In this document: piece after piece, positions 15,580-23,283 of the stretch | How positions within the stretch are numbered: the first letter of the stretch is position 1 | Layout: each line of letters starts with the position of its first letter | IMG/VR virus record: IMGVR_UViG_3300013108_000108 | Coordinates: 1-24,089 of that record | Reading direction: 5' to 3' (one strand) | Origin: a virus | DNA length: 24,089 bases | Notes under the pieces: model-generated | Databases searched by the model: none | The model's input: the letters and a program-made list of their open reading frames with translations, nothing else | Told to the model about the DNA's origin: nothing | Program-made: the position numbers and the translations under genes

Positions 15580-15927
15580 ATGAGTGATAAATTTAATATC
15601 ATGGAAAATGCAACACAGCATTTTAAAGAACAACTATCAGGTGGACTACTAAGTATTGAAGTTCCTGAATGGGGTGCAACTATTTGGTTCAAACCAGCAT
15701 TTACATTTGCACAACAAGAAAAGATTATTCAACTAAGCAATGAAGGAAAAATGGTTGAAGCAATGATTGAAACATTAATAGTTAGATCATTGGACAAAGA
15801 CGGAAAGAGATTGTTTACACATGCGTCAAAGACACGTTTAATGAATGAAGTAGACCCTAATATTATTATTAGAGTTGTTGGTGAAATGAACCAAGAGATC
15901 AAAGACGAAGACGTGGGAAAGCAGTAA
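15580..15927 (+). CDS. Tail assembly chaperone, short form (gpG-like)
   Basis: 115 residues with AAGGAG before the ATG. It is a compact protein (WGATIWFKPAFTFAQQEKII, then NEVDPNIIIRVVGEMNQEI) directly upstream of the tape measure, where lambda gpG and its relatives lie. It ends five codons after the central part of a frameshift signal: zero-frame codons are GTG GGA AAG CAG TAA. It would coat the tape measure during tail assembly. Most ribosomes should make this product; a minority should make the longer fusion. Confidence 0.8.
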   Translation: MSDKFNIMENATQHFKEQLSGGLLSIEVPEWGATIWFKPAFTFAQQEKIIQLSNEGKMVEAMIETLIVRSLDKDGKRLFTHASKTRLMNEVDPNIIIRVVGEMNQEIKDEDVGKQ

Positions 15928-16061
15928 GAGAAAAAGATCTTTATTTCATCTTTTTCTTAGCTGAACAATTGGGACGCAGTGTTGAGTGGATCATGCAAAA
16001 CATGTCAGTAACTGAACTGAAAGGTTGGGCGCAGTATTACACTATAAAAAATGAGAAGTAA
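15580..16061 (+). CDS. Tail assembly chaperone, -1 frameshift fusion (gpGT-like)
   Basis: A -1 shift on G GGA AAG (15915-15921) carries translation into an open frame that stops with TAA at 16059-16061. This adds 46 residues to the first 114, giving 160. The added part begins AVREKDLYFIFFLAEQLGRS and contains M-S-V-T-E-L-K-G-W-A-Q-Y-Y. The pattern aromatic/hydrophobic-L-A-E-x-L-G-R-x-V-x-x-(I/L)-x-x-M-(S)-x-x-E-(L/F)-x-x-W-x-x-(Y)-Y is typical of the second half of phage tail chaperones. This frame has no start with a good ribosome site of its own, which supports expression by frameshifting. It ends 16 bases before the tape measure ATG. Confidence 0.85.
15915..15957 (+). promoter_or_regulatory. 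Programmed -1 ribosomal frameshift signal
   Basis: The heptamer G GGA AAG (15915-15921) is in the correct phase of the zero frame and is identical to the lambda G/T slippery site. Seven bases later comes a perfect 10-base-pair stem, AGAAAAAGAT (15929-15938) / ATCTTTTTCT (15948-15957), with a nine-base loop. A further G-U pair (15928/15958) is possible. The spacing is ideal for a stimulatory stem-loop. The zero-frame stop at 15925-15927 lies between the two. Confidence 0.88.
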
Positions 16062-16077
16062 TTGAAGGAATTAAACT

Positions 16078-17865
16078 ATGAGTAACAATTATAATATAGA
16101 TATTACTGCAAAGGACAACACTAAAGGAACTATTAGCAGTGTCGGTGGTGGCTTAGACGGTTTAACAGCAAAATCAAATAAGTTCAAAGCAGCACTTGGT
16201 GTTGCAGGAACGGCCCTTGCGGCATTTGGTGTAGTTAAAGGAATACAAGGCCAAATTGACAAATTTGACGAACTAGCTAAAAGTGCCAGAGCGGCAGGCG
16301 CCGCTGGTAGCAATGAAGCGTTCCAAGGCTTCCAAGTAATGAAGCAAGCAATGAATGAAGCAGGTATTGATGCTGCTACATTTGATAGAGCTATGCTTCA
16401 AACAACATCAAGACTTAAAGCAGGAACAGAAGGACAGAAATCATTTGCGGCAGTCACTGACAAAATGGGTGACAGTATTTTAACTGCAAATGGTGAATTA
16501 AAATCAGGTCCTGAACTGTTACAAGCAATGATGAATGCCTTAAATGAAGGCACAATTTCAACAGAAGATTTTGCTAAAGTTGTTGGTGGACGAGCTGGTC
16601 CATTAATTCAACAACAATTTGCAAGCATCAACACAACTGCAGAAGATATGCAGAAAACCCTAGACGATGTTGCAGAAAACACAAACATTGTAGATGTAAG
16701 TGCAGCCGAAAACGCAGAAAAGTTTAATGATACTGTAGGTAGATTAAAAGAAGGCATGGGTCAATTAATGACTGATGCTATTACACCAATACTACCAGTA
16801 ATAACAAGATTGGCAGAAGACTTATTAGAAAAACTGCCAGGCATTGTTGACAGTGTTAGCACTGCATTTGAAAATTTAAAACCATTCTTAGATTTAATTG
16901 GCACAGTATTAACAGAAGTTGTTTGGCCAATCATGTCAAAAGTATTTGAAATATTAGGCAGTATTGCTGAAGCAATTGCACCATTAGTAGATGAATGGCT
17001 TCCAAAGATGAAAGATGGATTTACTACTGCTGGTGAAAAGATTCAAGATCTTGTTGATTTCTTTGTTGGCTTGATTGAAAAGATCAAAGCAATACCAGAA
17101 GAAGTTAAAAAGATGAAAGAAGCTATTGTTGGTAAAATGGGTGATATGGTTCAAGGAACCAAAGACAAACTAAATGGCTGGAAAGACAGTGTGTTAGGTA
17201 TCTTTAAGAAAACAGAAGATGAAGCAGTTGGTAACTCAATTATTCCAGATATGGTTGATGCAATCATAGATGAATTTACAAGAATGAAAGATGTTACTGT
17301 TGATACAACACAAGAAATGCATGAAGGTATTACTGGCGAGATGCAAAGTGGTGTTGATGATTTTACAAAGATTTTAACTAATGGATTTGAAAAAGGCAAG
17401 TTAGAAATGAATGACTTTAAAGGATTCTTTAGATCAACACTAACTACAATGATCAAAGACGCAATATCAGGTTCAAGACAAATTAATAGAAGTATGAGCT
17501 TGGGTCAAAGTTTACACGGAAGTGGAGGCGGAGGCAAAAAAGGTTTCTTTAGTAGTGTATTAGGTGGAATTGCTAATTCATTTATACCAGGACTAGGCAA
17601 ATTATTTGGGCGTGCAAGTGGTGGACCAGTAACCGGAGGTAAGAGTTACATCGTGGGAGAACAAGGTCCGGAGCTTTATACGCCGAGCGGAAATGGACAC
17701 ATATCACGTAATGGACAAGGTGGATCGGAAGGTTTAACAGTTAACTTCAATCTAAATACAATAGATTCAAGAAGTGGCACAGAATTTATAATAGAACAAA
17801 AGAAACAGATTGTAGGAATGATCAATGACGCATACACAAAACGAGGTAAGCAAGGAATTTATTAA
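16078..17865 (+). CDS. Tail tape measure protein
   Basis: 595 residues, beginning YNIDITAKDNTKGTISSVGG, the usual start of small tape measures. A hydrophobic stretch lies near 37-54 and a longer one near 270-305 (LIGTVLTEVVWPIMSKVFEI), likely the segments that interact with the host membrane. Charged helical regions lie between. The C-terminal part has N-G-F-E-K-G-K-L-E-M-N-D-F-K-G-F-F and then the highly conserved RASGGPVTGGKSYIVGEQGP (about 511-531) followed by ELYTPSG. The protein sets tail length; at about 1.5 angstrom per residue, tails would be short for a siphovirus, somewhat under 100 nm. The stop overlaps the next start (TAATG). Confidence 0.9.
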   Translation: MSNNYNIDITAKDNTKGTISSVGGGLDGLTAKSNKFKAALGVAGTALAAFGVVKGIQGQIDKFDELAKSARAAGAAGSNEAFQGFQVMKQAMNEAGIDAATFDRAMLQTTSRLKAGTEGQKSFAAVTDKMGDSILTANGELKSGPELLQAMMNALNEGTISTEDFAKVVGGRAGPLIQQQFASINTTAEDMQKTLDDVAENTNIVDVSAAENAEKFNDTVGRLKEGMGQLMTDAITPILPVITRLAEDLLEKLPGIVDSVSTAFENLKPFLDLIGTVLTEVVWPIMSKVFEILGSIAEAIAPLVDEWLPKMKDGFTTAGEKIQDLVDFFVGLIEKIKAIPEEVKKMKEAIVGKMGDMVQGTKDKLNGWKDSVLGIFKKTEDEAVGNSIIPDMVDAIIDEFTRMKDVTVDTTQEMHEGITGEMQSGVDDFTKILTNGFEKGKLEMNDFKGFFRSTLTTMIKDAISGSRQINRSMSLGQSLHGSGGGGKKGFFSSVLGGIANSFIPGLGKLFGRASGGPVTGGKSYIVGEQGPELYTPSGNGHISRNGQGGSEGLTVNFNLNTIDSRSGTEFIIEQKKQIVGMINDAYTKRGKQGIY

Positions 17866-19139
17866 TGATTACTATATTAGAATACCCAGATACAACTAAT
17901 CCACACTACATTGATCCACTTTACATTGGTGATGATAGCAGTGGATTTCAAGGAAGAATTAAAAGTTTAAGAGACGGAAACTATCAAACATTACACAGTG
18001 GAACACCACCAGCTAGTGTTGACGGTATGATGGAAAACATTAGTAGATTCAAATACTATTTGAAAAACAACTCATACAGTAACAATATATCAATATACGA
18101 TATTTGGTATTTGCCAATGATAAGAGGCACAGTAAATAGTTCAGGTGAGATTACTGCTGTTGAAATTATTACATATGGTAATCAAAGATTTAGACAACGC
18201 ACAGGTGCTTCAACTTATACAGGTTCAGCACGCATCAAAGCAAATGGAAACTTTTGGAAAGAAGGTGTTTCAAGTGTAAGCACTGCGGCAACACTTGCAG
18301 ATATAACCGTAAGTGCTGGTAGTGATGGTTACATTGATAGTGTTACATTGAATTCAGGTGGAAGTGGTTATGGAAGTGCAGGCTATGTTATGTTTGAAAT
18401 AGAACAAGCAGCCGCAGATACATATCCAGCAACACCAACTGCATTAGAAGCCGCAGATACTTGGGATACAAGTGATGGTTGGACAAACGGAAGTGAAGAT
18501 ACAACTAAAATTTGGCCAACAGTAGTAATACCAGAAAGTGCTGAAGTAAAATATGATCAGCCAGCAAGTGTTACAAGATCAATGACAGGTAAGAAATATG
18601 TTAAAAGTGCAGGCTTTACTAAGTGGGGTATTGAACTAAACTATCCACCAATGACGCCAAATCAATTTAAACAGTTTCACAGTGTTGTTCAAGCGGCACG
18701 TGGACAAACAACTCCATTCTTATTAAAATTAAATCCAAATGGAAAAAGCATAGTATGGAAAAACCTAAACAGTGGTAACAGTGCAAACAATTTAAGATTA
18801 AAAGATGATGTTGATGTTAGTGTTGAGAATCAAGTTATATTATTAGAAGGATTAGATGTAGGTGATACACTTAATGCAGGTGATGTAATTATTGGTCAAA
18901 ATGCAGACAACAACGGAGAAATAAATACTATCATAAGCACCGCAGATGCAAATGTATTTGGTGAAGCTAAAGTTAGATTAGCATACGGAATTAGAGCTGA
19001 TCAAGACGCAGGCGACCCTTGGAGCACTGCACCAGACGAAGTAATTGTTAGTTTAACAGAAAGTGAATTTGACTACACAGTTGGATTAGATGGATTATAC
19101 AGAATGACAGTTACAATGGAATTGGATGAATGGAAGTAA
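17865..19139 (+). CDS. Distal tail protein (GTA gp12 / Dit-like position)
   Basis: 424 residues, coupled to the tape measure by TAATG. It is strand-rich with several glycine-rich turns (VTLNSGGSGYGSAGYVMFEI). The middle segment VTRSMTGKKYVKSAGFTKWG and the F-H-S-V-V-Q-A-A-R-G-Q-T-T-P-F-L-L-K segment resemble distal tail proteins, which in many siphoviruses read 'R-G-x-x-x-x-F'. It ends with YRMTVTMELDEW, typical of such proteins. Domain insertions likely explain its length, which is longer than the common 200-300 residues. Position directly after the tape measure and before the hub supports a ring at the tail tip. Confidence 0.65.
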   Translation: MITILEYPDTTNPHYIDPLYIGDDSSGFQGRIKSLRDGNYQTLHSGTPPASVDGMMENISRFKYYLKNNSYSNNISIYDIWYLPMIRGTVNSSGEITAVEIITYGNQRFRQRTGASTYTGSARIKANGNFWKEGVSSVSTAATLADITVSAGSDGYIDSVTLNSGGSGYGSAGYVMFEIEQAAADTYPATPTALEAADTWDTSDGWTNGSEDTTKIWPTVVIPESAEVKYDQPASVTRSMTGKKYVKSAGFTKWGIELNYPPMTPNQFKQFHSVVQAARGQTTPFLLKLNPNGKSIVWKNLNSGNSANNLRLKDDVDVSVENQVILLEGLDVGDTLNAGDVIIGQNADNNGEINTIISTADANVFGEAKVRLAYGIRADQDAGDPWSTAPDEVIVSLTESEFDYTVGLDGLYRMTVTMELDEWK

Positions 19140-19142
19140 AGC

Positions 19143-19760
19143 ATGGCAGATAGAGGCATAGTAAGTCAAGCATTATTGGATGCAATTGATAAACAAGTAG
19201 TTACATATTACGAATTGTTTGAAATAACAACAATTCAAAGTGGGTCAACAGTTGTATACTACTTAACAAATGCACCACAAGATGTAACTCACAACAGCAA
19301 CACTTACAGAGCATTTGGACAATTTATTGGTATGGGTCCTGTTAGTGAAAATGCTACACAAGAAATTGCTCAAATGGCTATTAACATATCAGGCATTCAA
19401 CCATACGAAGCTAATGCAGTTAACCCTACTGAAAGTTTCATGGAAACAATAATAAAAGATACAACCATATATATTGATCAACCAGTAAAAATATATAGAA
19501 GCTTTTATGGATTAAACAATTTACAAATAGGTAGTTTTTTGTTGTTTGAAGGACAAATAGTAACTGCGGCAGTTGAATATGACTCAGAAGCAACAGCGGT
19601 AGTTGAATTAAAAGTAAGTTCACACTGGGTTAACTTTCAACGTTATACAGGACGCTTTACAAATTCAAACTCACAACAAACTTTCTTTAGTGGTGACACA
19701 GGATTTGACAAAGCAGAGCGTGTTCAAAAAGATATTGTATGGCAACAACCACCGGAGTAA
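19143..19760 (+). CDS. Tail hub protein (DUF2163 / GTA gp13-like)
   Basis: 205 residues. It has Y-Y-L-T-N-A-P-Q-D-V-T-H-N-S-N-T-Y-R-A near the start. The later segment S-S-H-W-V-N-F-Q-R-Y-T-G-R-F-T-N-S-N-S-Q followed by F-S-G-D-T-G-F-D and D-I-V-W is the recognisable C-terminal pattern of hub proteins that join distal tail and fibre. The family is related to lambda gpL, but the cysteines that bind an iron-sulphur cluster in gpL are absent here. The stop at 19758-19760 is two bases before the next ATG. Confidence 0.7.
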   Translation: MADRGIVSQALLDAIDKQVVTYYELFEITTIQSGSTVVYYLTNAPQDVTHNSNTYRAFGQFIGMGPVSENATQEIAQMAINISGIQPYEANAVNPTESFMETIIKDTTIYIDQPVKIYRSFYGLNNLQIGSFLLFEGQIVTAAVEYDSEATAVVELKVSSHWVNFQRYTGRFTNSNSQQTFFSGDTGFDKAERVQKDIVWQQPPE

Positions 19761-19762
19761 AC

Positions 19763-20197
19763 ATGACATTAGAACAAAGACACAAACTAGCATCATACTT
19801 AGCTGAACTTAGACACACCAAACACAATTGGGGTATTATGGATTGTCAGCTTATGACTGTTTATTGGGTTGATAAATTATTAGGCACAAACTATGCCAAT
19901 GATATTGCATACAAATACAAAGATAAAAAAAGTGCAGTTGTGTTTGCAAAAAGATATTTACAAGCTCCAGAATGGCTTGAGAAAGTAGGTTTTGCTGATA
20001 TAACTGATCAAAAAACTATATACAAAGATGGTGATGTATGGTTACAGAATCATGGAATGTATTATACTGCATGGATAATGTTTAGTGGATTACTTTACAG
20101 TGTTTGTGTAGATACTGGATTAGTTAATACTACACCAGAAGAATTAAGCAATGGATTTGGAAAATCAGATCCAACAATGAAGTTTAGGATGATATAA
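19763..20197 (+). CDS. NlpC/P60-like (DUF6950-type) tail protein
   Basis: 144 residues from the ATG at 19763, chosen because GGAG (19754-19757) lies five bases ahead; an in-frame ATG 24 bases earlier lacks a good site. The segment HNWGIMDCQLMTVYWVDKLL holds the D-C pair expected for the catalytic cysteine of the peptidase family. It is followed by N-Y-A-N-D-I-A-Y-K-Y and later G-D-V-W-L-x-N-H-G. Its place between hub and J-like proteins matches lambda gpK and GTA gp14, which help cross the cell wall. Whether it is active is uncertain, since the second catalytic residue (His) is not in the canonical context. Confidence 0.6.
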   Translation: MTLEQRHKLASYLAELRHTKHNWGIMDCQLMTVYWVDKLLGTNYANDIAYKYKDKKSAVVFAKRYLQAPEWLEKVGFADITDQKTIYKDGDVWLQNHGMYYTAWIMFSGLLYSVCVDTGLVNTTPEELSNGFGKSDPTMKFRMI

Positions 20198-20198
20198 T

Positions 20199-21692
20199 AT
20201 GCCACCACCAGTAGTAGCCGCAGTAGTTTCAGCAGTAGTAACAGCAGTAGTAACAACAGTAATTACTACAGTTGTTGAAGTTGTTATTGAAGCAGTATTT
20301 GGCAAAGAAAATACAGATGTGCGTGATGAAGAAGGAGCAATGGCTCAATCAACAACACAAGCACGTGCATTACTAGTTAACAAAAATTCAAACAACGCAG
20401 AAATTCCAATTATATACGGTAGATTACGAACAGGTGGAACAAGAGTGTATGCTGAAACCAGTAACAATTCAGGTAGTGTTGCAAACAACGAAGCAGGCAA
20501 CGAATACTTTAATACTGTTATTGTAATGTGTGAAGGACAAATGGGTGCAATCAAACAATTATATTTTGATGATGAAGTTGTTTGGGATGCAGATCAAAGT
20601 GGTGTTACACTAGACGGAAGCAATGGTAGATATGTATTAGATACATTTCAAGGTTCATATGGTAATTTAAATTCAGATGGTAATAAAATAACTTATCACG
20701 ATGGACGAGATGGACAAACACATGAAACTGAATTAACTTCAAGTGTTGGAAGCAGTGAATGGCCAAGCACAAGTGATTTACGAGGTGTAGCATACTTGTA
20801 TATCAGACTCAAAGCTGATGCTGAAAAGTATGCAGGTGGACTTCCACTGTTTACAGCAGTATTAGATGGTAAAAGGATTCCAGATGTAAGCAACACTGAC
20901 GAAGATGATACTAGTAAAACATACTTAACTACAATTACACAAAACCAAAATGCAGTTGATTGTATATACGATTATCTTACAAACACAAGATACGGAAAAG
21001 GTTTAGATCACGATTCAAATGGTAATTATGTTGCAGGTAAAGATATTGACCTTGACAGTTTTAAAACTGCAAGAACACAAGCTGAATCAAGTTCACATAA
21101 GTTTAATGGAACATTATCAACAAGACAAAGAATATATGAAAACATACAAAGATTAGTAAGCGGTTGTAATGGATTATTAATTTACAGTGCAGGCAAATAT
21201 AGATTAATTATACAAAATGCAAATGAATATGATGCCAACACTGCATATCAGTTTACAGAAGAAAATATGTTAAGCAATGTAACTATTACAAAAGGATCTA
21301 AAACAAATAGATTGAATAAAATTAGTTGTGGATTCAGTGACAAAGACAAAGCATATGTTGATAACATTGTTATTAGTAAAAGTAGCACATACTTGAGTGA
21401 AGACAATGGAACTGTATTAGAAACAACAACAGATCAACAATTAGTTACAGATTCAAGCAGAATTGCTACACTTAATTCATACAAACTAAATAAAAGTAGA
21501 TACCAGACAGCAATAAGTTTTCGTGCAACACATCAATCATTGGTAGTTGAAGCTGGTGATGTTGTAGGTATCAAACAAGATGCATTAGGTTGGACAACAC
21601 CAAAACCATTTAGAATTATGACCAGTGAAATTGCTGGTGATAATACTATTGAATTTACTGCGGTAGAATACGAATCTAGTATACAAATATAA
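20199..21692 (+). CDS. Tail tip attachment protein (J-like, central tail protein)
   Basis: 497 residues. It opens with about 33 hydrophobic, valine-rich residues (VVAAVVSAVVTAVVTTVITT, then VVEVVIEAVFG), a feature seen in the N-terminus of J-like and GTA gp15 proteins. Next comes A-E-I-P-I-I-Y-G-R-L-R-T-G-G-T-R-V, the conserved start of the J fold, then I-V-M-C-E-G-Q-M-G-A-I-K-Q-L-Y-F-D-D. Later parts include T-T-I-T-Q-N-Q-N-A-V-D-C-I-Y-D-Y-L-T-N-T-R-Y-G and a C-terminal segment with E-A-G-D-V-V-G-I. It is shorter than lambda gpJ and lacks the C-terminal fibronectin repeats, so receptor binding is probably left to the big fibre. Confidence 0.8.
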   Translation: MPPPVVAAVVSAVVTAVVTTVITTVVEVVIEAVFGKENTDVRDEEGAMAQSTTQARALLVNKNSNNAEIPIIYGRLRTGGTRVYAETSNNSGSVANNEAGNEYFNTVIVMCEGQMGAIKQLYFDDEVVWDADQSGVTLDGSNGRYVLDTFQGSYGNLNSDGNKITYHDGRDGQTHETELTSSVGSSEWPSTSDLRGVAYLYIRLKADAEKYAGGLPLFTAVLDGKRIPDVSNTDEDDTSKTYLTTITQNQNAVDCIYDYLTNTRYGKGLDHDSNGNYVAGKDIDLDSFKTARTQAESSSHKFNGTLSTRQRIYENIQRLVSGCNGLLIYSAGKYRLIIQNANEYDANTAYQFTEENMLSNVTITKGSKTNRLNKISCGFSDKDKAYVDNIVISKSSTYLSEDNGTVLETTTDQQLVTDSSRIATLNSYKLNKSRYQTAISFRATHQSLVVEAGDVVGIKQDALGWTTPKPFRIMTSEIAGDNTIEFTAVEYESSIQI

Positions 21693-21701
21693 GGAAAACA
21701 C

Positions 21702-21917
21702 ATGAGCAAAATTCAATTAAACGGAAATATTTCACTATCAGCACCAGATCAAACTGATGTTGTAACAAGAGCACCAGTTGGTATATTGAAAGATATTGTT
21801 ATTGAAAGAACAGGTGCAAATGCAGTTGCAAATGGACATTTATTACAGTATAATGCTGATGCAACACCAGAAGCACAATGGGAAAACAGTAATGTAATTG
21901 ACGGTGGCACTTACTAA
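21702..21917 (+). CDS. Small unknown protein after the tail tip gene
   Basis: 71 residues with AAGGAA before the ATG. The sequence is low in charge, with MSKIQLNGNISLSAPDQTDV and a middle part H-L-L-Q-Y-N-A-D-A-T-P-E-A-Q-W. The latter phrase ('L-x-Y-D-A-x-T-x-x-W') is like short segments in phage fibres where a value is compared with an expected one. It may be an accessory tail-tip or fibre-docking protein. No catalytic or membrane features are seen. Confidence 0.55.
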   Translation: MSKIQLNGNISLSAPDQTDVVTRAPVGILKDIVIERTGANAVANGHLLQYNADATPEAQWENSNVIDGGTY

Positions 21918-21977
21918 AACACCGCTTTAAACCCGTCAAATCAACGCATACAGCGTAGATAATTAATAGGATATAGT

Positions 21978-22523
21978 ATGACAACCCCCGTAAATAAACT
22001 GGCAGAAACAGAACCAGAAAAAATATACAAGCCAGAACTTAAATTAGTATTCAAACAATTTTTAGAGTTAGAAGACTATCGAAAACTAGCACACTTTGTT
22101 TGGGTCGAACAATATAAAGCACAAATACCAGGATCATACAGTGTATATGCAATGTATAAAAATGGCATAGCAATTGCCACTAATGCATTGTGTATAAATG
22201 AATGGCTTGATGCACACAACTTACCACGTAGAAAACCATTACATGAACAAACTGTTAAAAGAAGAATGTTGTTTAACAGAGATGATATAGAAAGAATTGA
22301 CAACAGAAACAGTGAATTTGAATACGTTCCACAAAGACCAGGACGCAAACAAGGTGCAGCAATAACCAGCAAACACGGTGAAAGAGTAGCAGAACAAATA
22401 TGGGAACTGTTTCAAGACGGACACGTGCCAGGTGATATAGCAACGGCAATTGGATGCACACCAGCTAATGTTTATTATCACATAAAAAAGATGCAAAAGA
22501 AGGTTGACAAACAAACGGCTTAG
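21978..22523 (+). CDS. Helix-turn-helix DNA-binding protein, unknown role
   Basis: 181 residues; TAGGA precedes the ATG. The C-terminal region, about 137-172 (RVAEQIWELFQDGHVPGDIA and TAIGCTPANVYYHIKK), is a clear helix-turn-helix of the homeodomain-like or resolvase type. A basic linker with P-R-P-G-R-K-like sequence precedes it. The N-terminal 110 residues are mixed and unrecognised, with aromatic-rich helices (HFVWVEQYKAQIPGSYSVYA). It is the last gene of the structural block, just before the terminator and the sigma70 promoters. That place would suit a regulator of the early/late switch, but this is inference. No recombinase catalytic domain is present. Confidence 0.6.
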   Translation: MTTPVNKLAETEPEKIYKPELKLVFKQFLELEDYRKLAHFVWVEQYKAQIPGSYSVYAMYKNGIAIATNALCINEWLDAHNLPRRKPLHEQTVKRRMLFNRDDIERIDNRNSEFEYVPQRPGRKQGAAITSKHGERVAEQIWELFQDGHVPGDIATAIGCTPANVYYHIKKMQKKVDKQTA

Positions 22524-22529
22524 TGTTAT

Positions 22530-22537
22530 CATAAATA
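22530..22537 (+). promoter_or_regulatory. Putative late promoter CATAAATA
   Basis: The octamer starts seven bases after the stop of the helix-turn-helix gene. Transcription from here would run through about 190 bases with no credible ORF to the terminator at 22735. It could therefore drive a non-coding RNA, or be a chance match. Confidence 0.35.
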
Positions 22538-22734
22538 CTAATATAAATTAAAACACCTTTAGTTATAAAACAGACATTACATTCTCCAATTTAATATATG
22601 TTATTACACGTTTTAATTTATTAGTTGTATAAGGGTTATACTTGGAAATTCATTGCCAAGCTCCTTTCAAATATATTGCTATAATTGAAATACAAGCAGA
22701 CAACTGCCCAATACTTTATACAACGTATCACAAC
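22538..22734. other. Intergenic control region with inverted repeats
   Basis: No convincing ORF. It contains a 6-3-6 inverted repeat, GTATAA (22627-22632) GGG TTATAC (22636-22641), then CTTGG (22641-22645) / CCAAG (22656-22660). The first resembles an operator; both could form small hairpins in RNA. The rest is AT-rich and featureless. Confidence 0.45.
22677..22685 (+). promoter_or_regulatory. Possible extended -10 promoter TGCTATAAT
   Basis: A consensus TATAAT at 22680-22685 is preceded by TG-N, which can work without a -35 box. TTGCCA at 22653 is 21 bases away, too far for a normal pair. Any transcript would meet the terminator at 22735 within about 45 nt, so its use is uncertain. Confidence 0.3.
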
Positions 22735-22761
22735 AAAAACCCACAGAAATGTGGGTTTTTT
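22735..22761 (+). terminator. Rho-independent terminator closing the structural operon
   Basis: AAAAACCCACA (22735-22745), tetraloop GAAA, TGTGGGTTTTT (22750-22760), then T. A GNRA tetraloop on an 11-base-pair stem with a T-run is a textbook terminator. Its end touches the -35 box of the next promoter. Confidence 0.92.
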
Positions 22762-22762
22762 C

Positions 22763-22791
22763 TTGACAAAAGCGTCTTTTTGTCATATAAT
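22763..22791 (+). promoter_or_regulatory. Consensus sigma70 promoter
   Basis: TTGACA at 22763-22768 and TATAAT at 22786-22791, 17 bases apart: a perfect match to consensus. The start is expected near 22798. It directs the genes from 22846 onward, presumably by unmodified host polymerase. Confidence 0.9.
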
Positions 22792-22799
22792 GATAAATA
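22792..22799 (+). promoter_or_regulatory. GATAAATA motif abutting the sigma70 -10 box
   Basis: The same octamer as before the portal and scaffold genes, placed immediately after TATAAT. If it is a late promoter, the genes at 22846 onward would be read both early and late, from starts only a few bases apart. Confidence 0.4.
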
Positions 22800-22845
22800 C
22801 ATTTAACAGTTGCAATAAGTGACTAGCATTAACAGGAGACAAAAA

Positions 22846-23283
22846 ATGCCAAAAAAACAACCAAAATTACCAATAGACAGAACAGATCAAACTTTTACAT
22901 ACGATCAAGTAGAAGATTTGATGTGCTATGCAATCCGTGAATATCTTAAAAATATAGAACTAGCTATGGAAGGACTTTACGAAAGTGAAGAGTTTCATGC
23001 TGAAGCAATAGAAAATAACTATACACCAGTTAATTGGTTATATTACGCAGTAGATGATACTGTGCGTAGATTAGGTCTTGCAACAATAGCCGCTTGGGAA
23101 GAATTTGATAGACGCGAAGGGTTAGAAAACTCAGCTCAGAAGATTGCTGATTTGCTTGACCCAGATAGAAAAGCTGAACTAATAGGCAAACAAATGTTTG
23201 ATCAAAAACATCCACAAACCAAAGAAAGCATGGCTAAATTAAAAGAAATGCTTAGAAGATCTAACAAAGGAGATAAAAAATGA
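22846..23283 (+). CDS. Unknown 145-residue soluble protein
   Basis: Start ATG 22846 with AGGAG at 22834-22838, seven bases ahead; an in-frame GTG at 22819 is less suitable. The N-terminus is basic (MPKKQPKLPIDR). The centre is helical and acidic (LKNIELAMEGLYESEEFHAE), with Y-T-P-V-N-W-L-Y-Y-A-V-D-D-T-V-R-R-L. The end is lysine-rich. No family is recognised. It is the first gene after a consensus sigma70 promoter, so it is probably an early gene. Its TGA overlaps the start of the next gene (ATGA). Confidence 0.75.
   Translation: MPKKQPKLPIDRTDQTFTYDQVEDLMCYAIREYLKNIELAMEGLYESEEFHAEAIENNYTPVNWLYYAVDDTVRRLGLATIAAWEEFDRREGLENSAQKIADLLDPDRKAELIGKQMFDQKHPQTKESMAKLKEMLRRSNKGDKK

Noticed and set aside
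18920-18927. AATAAATA inside the distal tail gene
   Set aside because: It lies within a conserved coding region with no gene start within several hundred bases after it; most likely chance in AT-rich sequence.
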